From contig NZ_JAGS01000001.1 of the NCBI RefSeq assembly GCF_000526775.1, positions 1,054,001 through 1,118,000 of the forward strand: 64,000 nucleotides of DNA, in the 5' to 3' direction. A program made the translations under genes and the position numbers. The DNA comes from Ruminococcus albus AD2013. GTDB lineage: Bacteria; Bacillota; Clostridia; Oscillospirales; Ruminococcaceae. Each line of letters begins with the position of its first letter. Within the stretch, counting starts at the first letter, position 1. Under the pieces are notes generated by a model. It saw only the letters and a program-made list of their open reading frames with translations. It had not been told where the DNA came from and did no database searches. Positions 35,799 to 44,276 of the stretch are shown here, piece by piece.

Positions 35799-36587
35799 AT
35801 GATACTTGATGATATAGTTGCTCAGCGCAGGATACAGCTGAGACACGAAATGGAGCGCTGTCCCCTGAACAAGATGCGCCGCAGGGCTGAGATTCAGCTG
35901 ACAGAGCGCACTCCCCTTTCGCTGGAAAAAGCTTTGAAAAAGGATACTCTCTCCTGCATATGCGAAGTTAAGAAAGCTTCTCCCTCAAAGGGGCTTATCC
36001 GTGAGGACTTCCGCCCTGTGGACTTCGCAAAGGAATACGAAGCCGCAGGTGCGAATGCCATAAGCTGTCTGACAGAAGAGCATTATTTTCAGGGCAGTTC
36101 GCAGTATCTTGCAGATATACGCAAGGCGGTGAATATCCCGATACTGCGCAAGGATTTCATCTTTGACGAGTACCAGATATTTGAAGCTGCCGCCCTGGGT
36201 GCAGATGCTGTGCTGCTGATAGCGGCAGTGCTGGATATACCTGATTTTGAAAAGCTTTTCAAGCTGGCTAAGACACTGGGGCTCAGCGTACTTGGTGAGA
36301 TGCATACGGTGGAAGAGATGCAGTGCTACGCTCTCGACCGTGATGGCATGGTCATCGGTGTGAACAACAGAAATCTCAAAACATTTGAAGTTGATCTGGC
36401 GACAGCTTCAAAGCTGAGACCCTACGCTCCCGACGGTTCCGTGTTCGTATCCGAGAGCGGCATAAACACCAACGCAGATATGAAAGCTGTACGAGAGGGC
36501 GGAGCTGATGCAGTGCTGATAGGCGAAACACTCATGAGAGCCGAAAGTATCACGAATAAGCTTCACGAACTGCGGGAAGGCTTATGA
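35799..36587 (+). CDS. trpC: Indole-3-glycerol phosphate synthase
   Basis: A 262-residue TIM-barrel enzyme that closes the indole ring of carboxyphenylaminodeoxyribulose phosphate. The motifs CEVKKASPSKGLI, EYEAAGANAISCLTE, LRKDFIFDEYQIFEAAALGADAVLLI, GVNNRNLKTFEVD and VSESGI with GADAVLIGE cover the catalytic and phosphate-binding residues. Length is typical for a stand-alone TrpC, with no TrpF domain fused. It follows trpGD by 4 bp, and its TGA overlaps the ATG of the chorismate mutase gene by 4 bp. Confidence 0.97.
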   Translation: MILDDIVAQRRIQLRHEMERCPLNKMRRRAEIQLTERTPLSLEKALKKDTLSCICEVKKASPSKGLIREDFRPVDFAKEYEAAGANAISCLTEEHYFQGSSQYLADIRKAVNIPILRKDFIFDEYQIFEAAALGADAVLLIAAVLDIPDFEKLFKLAKTLGLSVLGEMHTVEEMQCYALDRDGMVIGVNNRNLKTFEVDLATASKLRPYAPDGSVFVSESGINTNADMKAVREGGADAVLIGETLMRAESITNKLHELREGL

Positions 36588-36946
36588 TGATACCAAAAGA
36601 TACGAAAGTATACGACCACATACCGGACGACACAGAGATGATACGAAACGATACCAAAAAATGCAATGACATCGGCGAGGTACGAAAAGAGATCGACCGC
36701 ATCGATGATATGATAGTGAAGCTGATAGCCGAACGCGGACAGTATGTAAAGCAGGCGGCAGGCTTCAAAAAGAACAGCGATGATGTGAAAGCTCCCGACA
36801 GAGTTGAAAAGGTCATCGCAGGCGTTCGTGCAAAGGCAGAGTTATACGGAGCCGATTCCGATATAGCAGAAGCGGTATATCGTACTATGATAAACTGCTT
36901 CATCGGCGCTGAAACAATAGAGTTCAACAGTAAGAAAGAGGTATGA
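36584..36946 (+). CDS. Chorismate mutase (AroQ-type) with repeat-derived N-terminus
   Basis: A 120-residue protein. Residues about 30-110 form an all-helical AroQ/PchB-like chorismate mutase domain: EVRKEIDRIDDMIVKLIAER, QYVKQAAGFK, then V-K-A-P-D-R-V-E-K-V and A-V-Y-R-T-M-I-N-C-F. Chorismate mutases divert chorismate to prephenate. PchB-like isochorismate pyruvate-lyase is an alternative. Residues 1-27 (IPKDTKVYDHIP...) are encoded by a 10-bp tandem array (36588-36660) and probably are not part of the fold. It occupies the place where trpF is normally found. The start overlaps the trpC stop as ATGA. Confidence 0.85.
   Translation: MMIPKDTKVYDHIPDDTEMIRNDTKKCNDIGEVRKEIDRIDDMIVKLIAERGQYVKQAAGFKKNSDDVKAPDRVEKVIAGVRAKAELYGADSDIAEAVYRTMINCFIGAETIEFNSKKEV
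36588..36660. repeat. Degenerate 10-bp tandem array inside a coding region (array 2)
   Basis: Seven blocks of about 10 bp repeat a TACCAAAAGA / TACGAAAGTA type unit: taccaaaaga, tacgaaagta, tacgaccaca, taccggacga, cacagagatga (11 bp), tacgaaacga, taccaaaaaa. They encode the first 27 residues of the chorismate mutase. The first 28 bases (36587-36614) match array 4 at 61608-61635 with about one difference. Confidence 0.8.
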
Positions 36947-36949
36947 TCA

Positions 36950-38140
36950 ATGGATAAGATAGGACGCTTCGGCGATTTCGGCGGACAGTATATCCCCGAA
37001 ACAGTCATGACAGCAGTACATGAACTGGAAGCCGCTTACGACAAATACAAGGACGACCCTGAATTCAACAGGGAGCTGCGCGAGCTTTACCGCGACTACG
37101 CAAACAGACCTTCAATGCTTTATTATGCTGAGAAGATGACAAAAGATCTCGGCGGCGCTAAGGTGTATATCAAGAGAGAGGATCTCAACCACACAGGTGC
37201 CCACAAGATAAACAATGTTCTGGGTCAGCTGTTGCTTGCCAAGAAGATGGGCAAAAAGCGTATCATCGCTGAAACAGGTGCAGGTCAGCACGGCGTTGCT
37301 ACTGCTACCGTATGCGCACTGATGGGTCTTGAATGTGAAGTATACATGGGCTCAACCGATATGGAAAGACAGTCCCTGAACGTTTACAGAATGAACCTGC
37401 TGGGTGCTAAGGTGACAGGTGTTGACAGCGGAACTGCTACCCTCAAAGATGCGATAAACGAAGCTTTCCGCGACTGGTGTTCAAACATCGACACCACATT
37501 CTACTGCATAGGTTCCGTTATGGGACCTCACCCATATCCCACAATGGTGCGCGATTTCCAGAAGATAATCAGCGAAGAGATAAAGGCACAGATGCTTGAA
37601 AAAGAGGGCAGACTTCCCGATGCAGTTGTAGCCTGCGTAGGTGGCGGTTCAAACGCTATGGGTGCTTTCTATGATTTCATCGGCGATAAGGGCGTAAGAC
37701 TTATCGGTGCTGAGGCCGCAGGCAGAGGTGTTGATACCCCCGAACACGCGGCTACTATCGCAAAGGGCGACCTTGGTATATTCCACGGTATGAAGTCACT
37801 GTTCTTACAGAACGAGTACGGTCAGATAGACGAAGTATATTCCATCTCCGCAGGACTTGACTACCCCGGCATAGGTCCCGAGCACGCTTATCTCCACTCC
37901 ATCGGCAGAGCTGATTATTTCAGCATCACCGACGAGGAAGCTGTTCAGGCATTTGAATACCTCTCAAAGACCGAGGGTGTTATCCCTGCGATAGAATCTG
38001 CACACGCTGTTGCGGCGGCCATGAAGATAATCCCCCAGATGAGCAAAGATCAGATCGTCGTTATAAACCTGTCGGGCAGAGGCGACAAGGACGTTTATTC
38101 CATAGCAAGATACAGAGGAGTTGAGTTAGATGAAAAATAG
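36950..38140 (+). CDS. trpB: Tryptophan synthase beta subunit
   Basis: A 396-residue PLP enzyme that joins indole and serine. It has F-G-D-F-G-G-Q-Y-I-P-E-T at the N-terminus, the PLP lysine in H-T-G-A-H-K-I-N-N, A-E-T-G-A-G-Q-H-G-V-A-T-A, the phosphate loop C-V-G-G-G-S-N-A-M-G, and the E-G-V-I-P-A-I-E-S-A-H motif. This is the TrpB1 type that pairs with TrpA. Its start lies 3 bp after the chorismate mutase stop and its end overlaps trpA by 11 bp. Confidence 0.98.
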   Translation: MDKIGRFGDFGGQYIPETVMTAVHELEAAYDKYKDDPEFNRELRELYRDYANRPSMLYYAEKMTKDLGGAKVYIKREDLNHTGAHKINNVLGQLLLAKKMGKKRIIAETGAGQHGVATATVCALMGLECEVYMGSTDMERQSLNVYRMNLLGAKVTGVDSGTATLKDAINEAFRDWCSNIDTTFYCIGSVMGPHPYPTMVRDFQKIISEEIKAQMLEKEGRLPDAVVACVGGGSNAMGAFYDFIGDKGVRLIGAEAAGRGVDTPEHAATIAKGDLGIFHGMKSLFLQNEYGQIDEVYSISAGLDYPGIGPEHAYLHSIGRADYFSITDEEAVQAFEYLSKTEGVIPAIESAHAVAAAMKIIPQMSKDQIVVINLSGRGDKDVYSIARYRGVELDEK

Positions 38141-38921
38141 GATAGACGCTTGCTTTGAAGACCTCAAAGCTCAGGGTAAAAAAGCACTTGTAACTTTCGT
38201 AACGGCTGGTGACCCCGACCTTGGCACCACAGAAAAGATCGTGCTTGAAATGTTCGATAAAGGCAGTGATATCGTTGAGATAGGTGTACCTTTCTCCGAC
38301 CCCATAGCTGAGGGCGGCACGATACAGCGTGCTTCACTGAGATCGCTGAAACACAACACAAACCTCGACCAGATATTCGAGCTTGTAAGCAGGCTCCGCG
38401 ACAATACGGACAAGCCTATACTGCTTATGATGTACTTGAACACTGTTTTCCGCTATGGTACGGAAAAGTTCTTCAACAACTGCAAGAATGTTCAGATAGA
38501 CGGCGTTATAATACCCGATATGCCTTACGAGGAGCGTGACGAAGTAAAGGAATACTCCGAAAAGACAGGAGTAAGGAGCATTTATCTTGTTGCACCCACA
38601 TCAAAGGAGCGTGTTAAGATGATAGCCGAGGAAAGCAAGGGCTTCCTTTACATAGTATCATCTCTGGGCGTTACGGGTACACGTAAGGAGATCAGCACAA
38701 ATTTCAATGAACTGCTGGCTCCCCTGAAAGAGGGTAATTATTGCCCTGCCTGCATAGGTTTCGGTATATCAAACGGTGAGCAGGCACGCAAGATGGCTGA
38801 TTACTGCGATGGCTGTATCATCGGTTCGGCGATAGTTAATATCGTGGAAAAATACGGTGCAGACAGCGTTGAGCCTGTTGGTGAATTTGTTGCAAGCGTA
38901 AGAGAAGCGCTTGATGCATAA
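38130..38921 (+). CDS. trpA: Tryptophan synthase alpha subunit
   Basis: A 263-residue TIM-barrel that cleaves indole-3-glycerol phosphate to indole for TrpB. The F-V-T-A-G-D-P-D motif, the catalytic E-I-G-V-P-F-S-D-P-I-A-E-G and D-G-V-I-I-P-D-M-P-Y-E-E, and the S-S-L-G-V-T-G-T-R loop are intact. The 11-bp overlap with trpB is usual for this pair. It is the last gene of the operon and is followed directly by a hairpin terminator. Confidence 0.97.
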   Translation: MKNRIDACFEDLKAQGKKALVTFVTAGDPDLGTTEKIVLEMFDKGSDIVEIGVPFSDPIAEGGTIQRASLRSLKHNTNLDQIFELVSRLRDNTDKPILLMMYLNTVFRYGTEKFFNNCKNVQIDGVIIPDMPYEERDEVKEYSEKTGVRSIYLVAPTSKERVKMIAEESKGFLYIVSSLGVTGTRKEISTNFNELLAPLKEGNYCPACIGFGISNGEQARKMADYCDGCIIGSAIVNIVEKYGADSVEPVGEFVASVREALDA

Positions 38922-38926
38922 AAATA

Positions 38927-38957
38927 AGCTCGTGAGTTTAATTGCTCACGAGCTTTT
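38927..38957. terminator. Terminator after trpA (bidirectional with small ORF)
   Basis: A 10-bp stem AGCTCGTGAG / CTCACGAGCT with an 8-nt loop is followed by a T-rich run on the plus strand. Its 3' arm contains the stop codon of the small minus-strand ORF that ends at 38946. Confidence 0.85.
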
Positions 38958-39098
38958 GTTATTCTCCGTTTTGGGATTTAAATAGTTGTTTCTCATTCCA
39001 TAAAGCATTACTGAAAAGCCGAATACTCCCACCAACTGCGGCGGCAGAAACCTATTGATATCCGAAGCGGGGATATTCTCTTTTACGGTGAATTTCAT
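38946..39098 (-). CDS. Small unknown membrane-type protein, 50 residues
   Basis: A 50-codon frame, reading M-K-F-T-V-K-E-N-I-P-A-S-D-I-N-R-F-L-P-P then a hydrophobic stretch L-V-G-V-F-G-F-S-V-M-L-Y-G-M and a polar tail. Its ATG (39098-39096) overlaps the mnmA TGA as ATGA, so it could be translated by coupling. Its stop lies inside the trp terminator stem. It fills the 173-bp gap between trpA and mnmA. No homolog is recognised. Codon spacing and coupling favour a real gene, but chance cannot be excluded. Confidence 0.45.
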   Translation of the reverse strand: MKFTVKENIPASDINRFLPPQLVGVFGFSVMLYGMRNNYLNPKTENNKSS

Positions 39099-40177
39099 AC
39101 TTCCGTACCGCTGATAGTACCTCCGCCGATGACATATTCGCCGTCGTAGAATACCACCGACTGTCCTTTTGATACTGCCTTGTGGGGTGTATCGAATTCG
39201 ACTTCGGCTTTGTTTTCACCAGTGGGATAAATAGTACATGGAACGTCTTTCTGGTGATAACGGGTCTGGGCGGTACACCGCAGGGGCGAAGTCAGCTTAT
39301 CAACGGTGATATAATTCACATCTTCTGCGGTGAGCCTTTTTGAGCATACCTGTTCTGCATTACCCATTATAAGTCGGTTCGATACCATATCCTTCGCGGT
39401 TACGAAAAGCGGTTCGCTGTAAGAAACTCCCACGCCGCGGCGCTGACCGATGGTATAGTGTATAAGCCCCTTGTGGCGACCCAGCACCGTGCCATCGGAA
39501 AGCACGATATCGCCCTCGGGCTGTTCGCCTGCCCTCTCGGTTATGAAGCTTGCGTAATCGCCATCGGGTATAAAGCAGATATCCTGAGAATCACGCTTGT
39601 GAGCATTTATCAGACCGTTCTCTTCGGCGATAGCGCGTATCTCGGGCTTGTTCATAGCTCCCACGGGGAAAAGTGTGTGGGAAAGCTGTTCCTGTGTCAT
39701 GCCGTAAAGAACGTAGCTCTGGTCTTTTGACCTGTCGGCTGAACGTTTAAGCAGCCATCTTCCGCTTGCTTCATCGAAATGGGAAGTCACGTAATGCCCC
39801 GTTGCGATGAAATCAAAACCAAGAAGCTTTGCTCTGTCGAGAAAAGAGCCGAATTTCAGGTGCTTGTTGCATTCTATACAGGGATTTGGTGTGCCGCCCG
39901 CAAGATAGGTGTCAACGAAATTATCCATCACGCGGAGTTTGAATTCATCGGAAAAATTGAAGACATGAAAATCAATGCCGAGTTTCAGCGCAACAAGACG
40001 GGCATCTTCAACATCATTCAGCGAACAGCAGGTCTTTTCACGGACGCCGATATCCTCATTATTATAAAGGTGCATAGTCGCACCTGCGACTTCGTAGCCC
40101 TCATCAAGCAGCAGCTTAACTGCAGCAGAACTGTCAACACCGCCGCTCATGGCAGCGAGAACTCTTTTTTTAGCCAT
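39095..40177 (-). CDS. mnmA: tRNA-specific 2-thiouridylase
   Basis: A 360-residue MnmA that makes s2U34 in Lys, Glu and Gln tRNAs using sulfur relayed from a cysteine desulfurase. The PP-loop A-M-S-G-G-V-D-S-S-A-A-V, the catalytic Cys in P-N-P-C-I-E-C-N, D-Q-S-Y-V-L-Y-G-M, and G-Q-R-R-G-V-G-V are intact. I place the start at ATG 40177 (MAKKRVLAAMSGG), 18 bp after the desulfurase stop; a longer frame would overlap that gene. The desulfurase next to it is its probable sulfur donor. Confidence 0.96.
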   Translation of the reverse strand: MAKKRVLAAMSGGVDSSAAVKLLLDEGYEVAGATMHLYNNEDIGVREKTCCSLNDVEDARLVALKLGIDFHVFNFSDEFKLRVMDNFVDTYLAGGTPNPCIECNKHLKFGSFLDRAKLLGFDFIATGHYVTSHFDEASGRWLLKRSADRSKDQSYVLYGMTQEQLSHTLFPVGAMNKPEIRAIAEENGLINAHKRDSQDICFIPDGDYASFITERAGEQPEGDIVLSDGTVLGRHKGLIHYTIGQRRGVGVSYSEPLFVTAKDMVSNRLIMGNAEQVCSKRLTAEDVNYITVDKLTSPLRCTAQTRYHQKDVPCTIYPTGENKAEVEFDTPHKAVSKGQSVVFYDGEYVIGGGTISGTEV

Positions 40178-40194
40178 AATAACTTTCCTTTTTA

Positions 40195-41403
40195 TTATAC
40201 TGTATAATCGGGTATGCCCTCTTCGCGGCAGATGCGCTGCCACATAGGCGACATACTGCGCAGACGCTTTATGGTCTCGGGCAGGACTTCCAGGATATAG
40301 TCGATATCCTCATCGGTGTTGCCGTCACCGAGTGTAAGCCTTAAAGAACCCTTTGCAAGCTCCTCATTAAGGCCTATCGCCGTAAGCACATGAGATGGGT
40401 CTATCGAACCGCTTGTACAGGCAGAGCCCGAAGATGCGGCAATACCCTTGATATCAAGCGCAAGGATAAGGCTCTCGCCCTCAATACCTCGGAATGAGAT
40501 ATTCACGTTGCCCGCGCTTCTGCGTTCTCTGCCGCCGTTCAGACGAGAATAAGGTATCCCGGAAAGTATACCGTCAATAAGCCTGTCACGCATTTTCGCA
40601 AGGCGGATATTGCGTTCATCTATACACTCTACTGCATCGGTTATTGCAACACCCATGGCAGCTATGCCTGCAACATTTTCAGTGCCAGCACGCTTGCCGC
40701 GCTCCTGTGCGCCGCCATGGATAAGGCTTTCGAGAGGTGTGCCTGTGCGGACATAAAGCGCACCCACACCCTTTGGCGAATGGAATTTGTGACCCGAAAG
40801 TGACAGCATATCGATGTTCATATTTTTAAGATCAAAATGCTGATGACCTATTGCCTGAACAGCATCGGTATGGAACAGAACACCTTTCTTTCGGCAGACC
40901 GCACCTATCTCTTCTATCGGAAGAATACTTCCTATCTCGTTATTTATAGCCATTACCGAAACAAAGGCGGTGTCCTCGCGTATGGCATTTTCTACCTGTT
41001 CGGCAGAAACGATACCATCTTCATCAGCAGGAAGATATGTAACATCAAACCCGTGATTTTCAAGATATTCGCAGGTATGAAGAACCGCATGATGTTCGAT
41101 ATTGGTGGTGATGATATGTCGCTTGCCGTTTTTTGCGCCGAATTCGGCGGCACTTTTTATGGCGAGATTATCAGCCTCTGAACCGCCCGAGGTAAAAAAT
41201 ATCTCGGAGGGACGGGCTGCACCAAGGGCTTCAGCCACCTGTCTGCGTGCGTTGAGGACAGCTTTTGCCGCATCCATGCCCAGTGTATAAATACTTGATG
41301 GATTGCCGTACTGCTCTTTCAGATAGGGCAGCATGGCATTCAGGGCATTATCGGAAACGTTGGTGGTCGCCGCATTATCGGCGTAAACAAAGGGTTTATC
41401 CAT
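40195..41403 (-). CDS. Cysteine desulfurase (NifS/IscS family)
   Basis: A 402-residue PLP enzyme that takes sulfur from cysteine. The Y-A-D-N-A-A-T-T start, H-H-A-V-L, the PLP lysine in S-L-S-G-H-K-F-H-S-P-K-G, and the persulfide Cys in S-S-G-S-A-C-T-S-G are present. The short Cys loop is NifS/IscS type. The start is set at ATG 41403 (MDKPFVYADNAATT) with AAAGG upstream; an alternative ATG at 41427 overlaps the rnhA stop. The next gene is mnmA, so it likely supplies sulfur for tRNA thiolation. Confidence 0.93.
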   Translation of the reverse strand: MDKPFVYADNAATTNVSDNALNAMLPYLKEQYGNPSSIYTLGMDAAKAVLNARRQVAEALGAARPSEIFFTSGGSEADNLAIKSAAEFGAKNGKRHIITTNIEHHAVLHTCEYLENHGFDVTYLPADEDGIVSAEQVENAIREDTAFVSVMAINNEIGSILPIEEIGAVCRKKGVLFHTDAVQAIGHQHFDLKNMNIDMLSLSGHKFHSPKGVGALYVRTGTPLESLIHGGAQERGKRAGTENVAGIAAMGVAITDAVECIDERNIRLAKMRDRLIDGILSGIPYSRLNGGRERRSAGNVNISFRGIEGESLILALDIKGIAASSGSACTSGSIDPSHVLTAIGLNEELAKGSLRLTLGDGNTDEDIDYILEVLPETIKRLRSMSPMWQRICREEGIPDYTV

Positions 41404-41423
41404 AGTTTCAAACCTTTCTGCGA

Positions 41424-41897
41424 TCATTCGCCGACTACTTTGTCAAAAGACGCGCCCAGTGATCTTGCTTCCTGCGAACCCTTTACTGCCAGTTCGTCAC
41501 AGCGTTCATTCTCGGTATGACCTGCATGACCTTTCACCCATACGAATTCCACCTTATGAACGGCGAGAAGCTGTAATATTATCTCCCACAGGTCGCTGTT
41601 GAGTGCGGGTTTCTTATCGGCTTTTACCCAGCCGCGCTTTTTCCAGCCCACAGCCCAGCCCTTGGTTATAGCATCTATCACGTATTTTGAATCACTGTAC
41701 AGCTTGATCTCACAGGGCTCTTTCAGCGCCTGAAGACCCTTTATTACCGCAGTCATTTCCATGCGGTTGTTGGTAGTCTTAGGGTCGCCGCCGTAAAGTT
41801 CTTTGCTGATATTATTGAACCTTAGTATCGTGCCGTAGCCCCCGGGACCCGGATTGCCCGAGCACGCACCGTCGGTAAAGATCTCGATTTTTTTCAT
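41424..41897 (-). CDS. rnhA: Ribonuclease HI
   Basis: A 157-residue RNase H that removes RNA from RNA-DNA hybrids. The carboxylates are in E-I-F-T-D-G-A-C-S-G-N-P-G-P-G-G-Y-G (Asp8 area), M-E-M-T-A-V and Y-S-D-S-K-Y-V-I-D, with V-K-G-H-A-G-H-x-x-N-E-R-C-D-E-L-A at the C-terminal. Length is standard. It is the first gene of the rnhA-desulfurase-mnmA transcript, with the ribosome binding site GGAAAG upstream and a TGGACA-17-TATAAT promoter at 41986-42014. Confidence 0.96.
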   Translation of the reverse strand: MKKIEIFTDGACSGNPGPGGYGTILRFNNISKELYGGDPKTTNNRMEMTAVIKGLQALKEPCEIKLYSDSKYVIDAITKGWAVGWKKRGWVKADKKPALNSDLWEIILQLLAVHKVEFVWVKGHAGHTENERCDELAVKGSQEARSLGASFDKVVGE

Positions 41898-41985
41898 GTA
41901 TAAGCTTTCCTTTTTGAATCAAAGTTTGATATATCTTATGCAGATACAGGTCAAAACATAAATCTGACCGATCATTTATCATTTT

Positions 41986-42014
41986 ATTATAACATAATAT
42001 TGTCTGTTTGTCCA
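41986..42014 (-). promoter_or_regulatory. Promoter for rnhA operon
   Basis: On the minus strand TGGACA and TATAAT are separated by 17 nt, leaving a leader of about 80 nt before rnhA. It is divergent from the gltX promoter about 80 bp away. Confidence 0.7.
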
Positions 42015-42094
42015 GTATGTTTTTTAGGATAGTAACTCTAAACTCCTTTCTTTTAAATAATAATCATGTCTCCGTGTACCACGTTCCCATGATG

Positions 42095-42123
42095 TTGACA
42101 CAATGCCCGAAATGTGATATAAT
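42095..42123 (+). promoter_or_regulatory. Promoter for gltX
   Basis: A perfect TTGACA-17-TATAAT lies about 70 nt upstream of gltX. A small hairpin CCCG...TCCG / CGGA...CGGG sits in the leader at about 42141-42167. Confidence 0.85.
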
Positions 42124-42191
42124 ATTATAGTATATTTTCCCCGCTGTCCGTGGTGCGGATAACGGGTATTTCTTAAAAAGGATCTGATAAC

Positions 42192-43850
42192 ATGGATAAT
42201 TTCGCATTAGCTAAACTGCTGTTCCCCGACGTTACTGCCTCCCCTGAGGATATGGAGGCCAAGTACCCCCAAAGAGATCTGCCCGAGGGTGCTTTCGTTA
42301 CAAGAATAGGCCCCTCCCCTACGGGATTTGTACATCTGGGCAACCTTTACAACGCTATAATCGCCGAGAGGATAGCTCATCAGTCTGGCGGCGTTTTCTA
42401 TCTCAGGATAGAGGATACCGACAACAAGCGTGAGGTCGAGGGCGCGGTTGAAACTCTTATCAACGCTATGGAATACTTTGGCGTACACTTTGACGAGGGT
42501 GCTACCGCCGAGGGCGACAACGGCGCATACGGTCCATACCGACAGCGTCAGCGTGCGGGCATATACCATGTTTTTGCTAAAAAGCTGGTTGAGCAGGGCA
42601 AGGCTTACCCCTGTTTCCTGACCGAGGAAGAGATACAGGCTATCCGCGATGAGCAGATGGCTAACAAGGAAGACCCCGGCATCTACGGCAAATACGCTGA
42701 AAAGAGCAGGAGCCTGACACTTGATGATATCAAGGCAAATATCGATGCGGGCAAGCCCTGGGTGCTGAGATACAAGGGCGAGATGAACAATGAGAGGATA
42801 GTCGTTGAAGACGCTGTCCGCGGCAAGATAGAAATGCCCCGCAATTTCGCAGATTTCGTACTGCTGAAGAGCGACGGCATACCCACCTACCATTTCGCAC
42901 ACGTAGTGGACGACCACCTGATGCGCTCCACACACGTTATCCGCGGTGAGGAGTGGATAAGCTCACTGCCGATGCACGTTGAACTTTTCAAACAGCTGGG
43001 CTGGAAACAGCCTATCTACTGCCACACAGCAACTCTGATGAAGATAGATGTTTCCGAGGAAGACCCCGAGAAGCAGATAAAGAGAAAGCTTTCCAAGAGA
43101 AAAGACCCCGAGCTGGCACTGGCTTACTATCAGCAGGAGGGTATCTCCAACGATGTTGTATGGGAGTTCCTGCTGACACTGCTGAATTCAAACTATGAGG
43201 AATGGCGTGCGGCTAACCCCGATGCTTCGTATATGGACTTCCCTTACAGTATCGAGAAGATGTCCATTTCAGGCGCACTTGTTGATATGGACAAGCTCCG
43301 TGATATCGCAAAGGACACCATCGCACGTATGGACGCAGAGACAGTATACAATAACTGGCTGGCATGGTGCGAGGAATACAACAAGGACTTTGCAGAACTT
43401 CTGAAAAAGTACCGTGACAGAACTATCGCTGCGCTGAACGTCGGCAAGAACGGCAAAAAGCCCCGTAAGGATATTGAGACCTGGAAACAGGCTTGCGATT
43501 TCATGAGTTTCTACTATGATGAAACTTTCAAGTGCGAGGACGATATGGCTGAACAGGCTGACGAGGAGTCACGCAAGGCATTCTTCGCAAAGTACCTTGC
43601 AGGCTACGACCACAGTGATGACAGCTCCGCATGGTTCGATAAGGTAAAGGCTATCACCGAGGAACTCGGTTTTGCTGTAAAGCCCAAGGATTACAAGAAA
43701 GAGCCCGAGAAGTTCAAGGGCAGTATCGTGCATATCACAAATATGCTCCGTATCGCCCTGACAGGCAGAGCAAACGCTCCCGATATCCACGAAGTCAGCC
43801 ATGTGCTGGGCGAGGATATCGTAAGGGCAAGACTCTCCAAGTGGGCTTGA
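42192..43850 (+). CDS. gltX: Glutamate--tRNA ligase
   Basis: A 552-residue class I synthetase. The HIGH motif appears as P-S-P-T-G-F-V-H-L-G-N, with L-R-I-E-D-T-D next, and KMSKS appears as K-R-K-L-S-K-R-K-D. It is somewhat longer than E. coli GltX (471), with insertions in the C-terminal anticodon-binding half, as in other Ruminococcaceae-like sequences. The D-N-x-R form of the domain and the F-D-E-G segment point to glutamate rather than glutamine. Whether it is discriminating or also charges tRNA-Gln (with GatCAB) is not visible here. The short heptamer array follows the stop. Confidence 0.93.
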   Translation: MDNFALAKLLFPDVTASPEDMEAKYPQRDLPEGAFVTRIGPSPTGFVHLGNLYNAIIAERIAHQSGGVFYLRIEDTDNKREVEGAVETLINAMEYFGVHFDEGATAEGDNGAYGPYRQRQRAGIYHVFAKKLVEQGKAYPCFLTEEEIQAIRDEQMANKEDPGIYGKYAEKSRSLTLDDIKANIDAGKPWVLRYKGEMNNERIVVEDAVRGKIEMPRNFADFVLLKSDGIPTYHFAHVVDDHLMRSTHVIRGEEWISSLPMHVELFKQLGWKQPIYCHTATLMKIDVSEEDPEKQIKRKLSKRKDPELALAYYQQEGISNDVVWEFLLTLLNSNYEEWRAANPDASYMDFPYSIEKMSISGALVDMDKLRDIAKDTIARMDAETVYNNWLAWCEEYNKDFAELLKKYRDRTIAALNVGKNGKKPRKDIETWKQACDFMSFYYDETFKCEDDMAEQADEESRKAFFAKYLAGYDHSDDSSAWFDKVKAITEELGFAVKPKDYKKEPEKFKGSIVHITNMLRIALTGRANAPDIHEVSHVLGEDIVRARLSKWA

Positions 43851-43853
43851 ATG

Positions 43854-43885
43854 AATTCATAATTCATAATTCACAATTCATAATT
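43854..43885. repeat. Heptanucleotide tandem array TTCATAA after gltX
   Basis: About four units of a 7-bp repeat (ttcataa, ttcataa, ttcacaa, ttcataa) begin 3 bp after the gltX stop. It is the reverse complement of the array at 57624-57656. Confidence 0.75.
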
Positions 43886-43919
43886 TTTGACAGGCATCAT
43901 TACTTTTATGAGGTAAGCT

Positions 43920-44264
43920 ATGGCATACGAAGCACATCTGACCCGCGCTGACCTGTGGGTCTATGATAAAGAGCCCATAACTTTTGAAGAAGTTAAAGAG
44001 CTCACACTTCCTGATGGTTTTGAAGCCGTGGAAAACGGAAGCTTCTCCGACGGCGCTGTTAGTATCAGCCTTGAAAAATGCGCAGTATACACCAGACCCG
44101 ACGGCGTGAAGAATTTTCTGATATTCGGAAATGGTGCGCCCTCTTTCAAGATGCTTAGCGAGGAAGATGCAACGCCCTTTATAAAGCTGGCTGAACTTCT
44201 CGGTGCTAAGGTGCAGGGGGACGATGGTGAGATATACACTCATGAGGGTGTTCAGTGGGAATAA
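43920..44264 (+). CDS. Unknown small protein A, 114 residues
   Basis: A 114-residue acidic, probably soluble protein starting M-A-Y-E-A-H-L-T-R-A-D-L-W-V-Y. The start is supported by GAGGTAAGCT before the ATG. No known domain is recognised. The pattern with a C-terminal F-I-K-L-A-E-L-L-G-A-K-V-Q-G-D-D-G-E-I-Y suggests an alpha/beta fold. It is the first of three small genes with good ribosome binding sites between gltX and the MetRS-like gene. Confidence 0.6.
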   Translation: MAYEAHLTRADLWVYDKEPITFEEVKELTLPDGFEAVENGSFSDGAVSISLEKCAVYTRPDGVKNFLIFGNGAPSFKMLSEEDATPFIKLAELLGAKVQGDDGEIYTHEGVQWE

Positions 44265-44276
44265 CAGGAGGTTATC

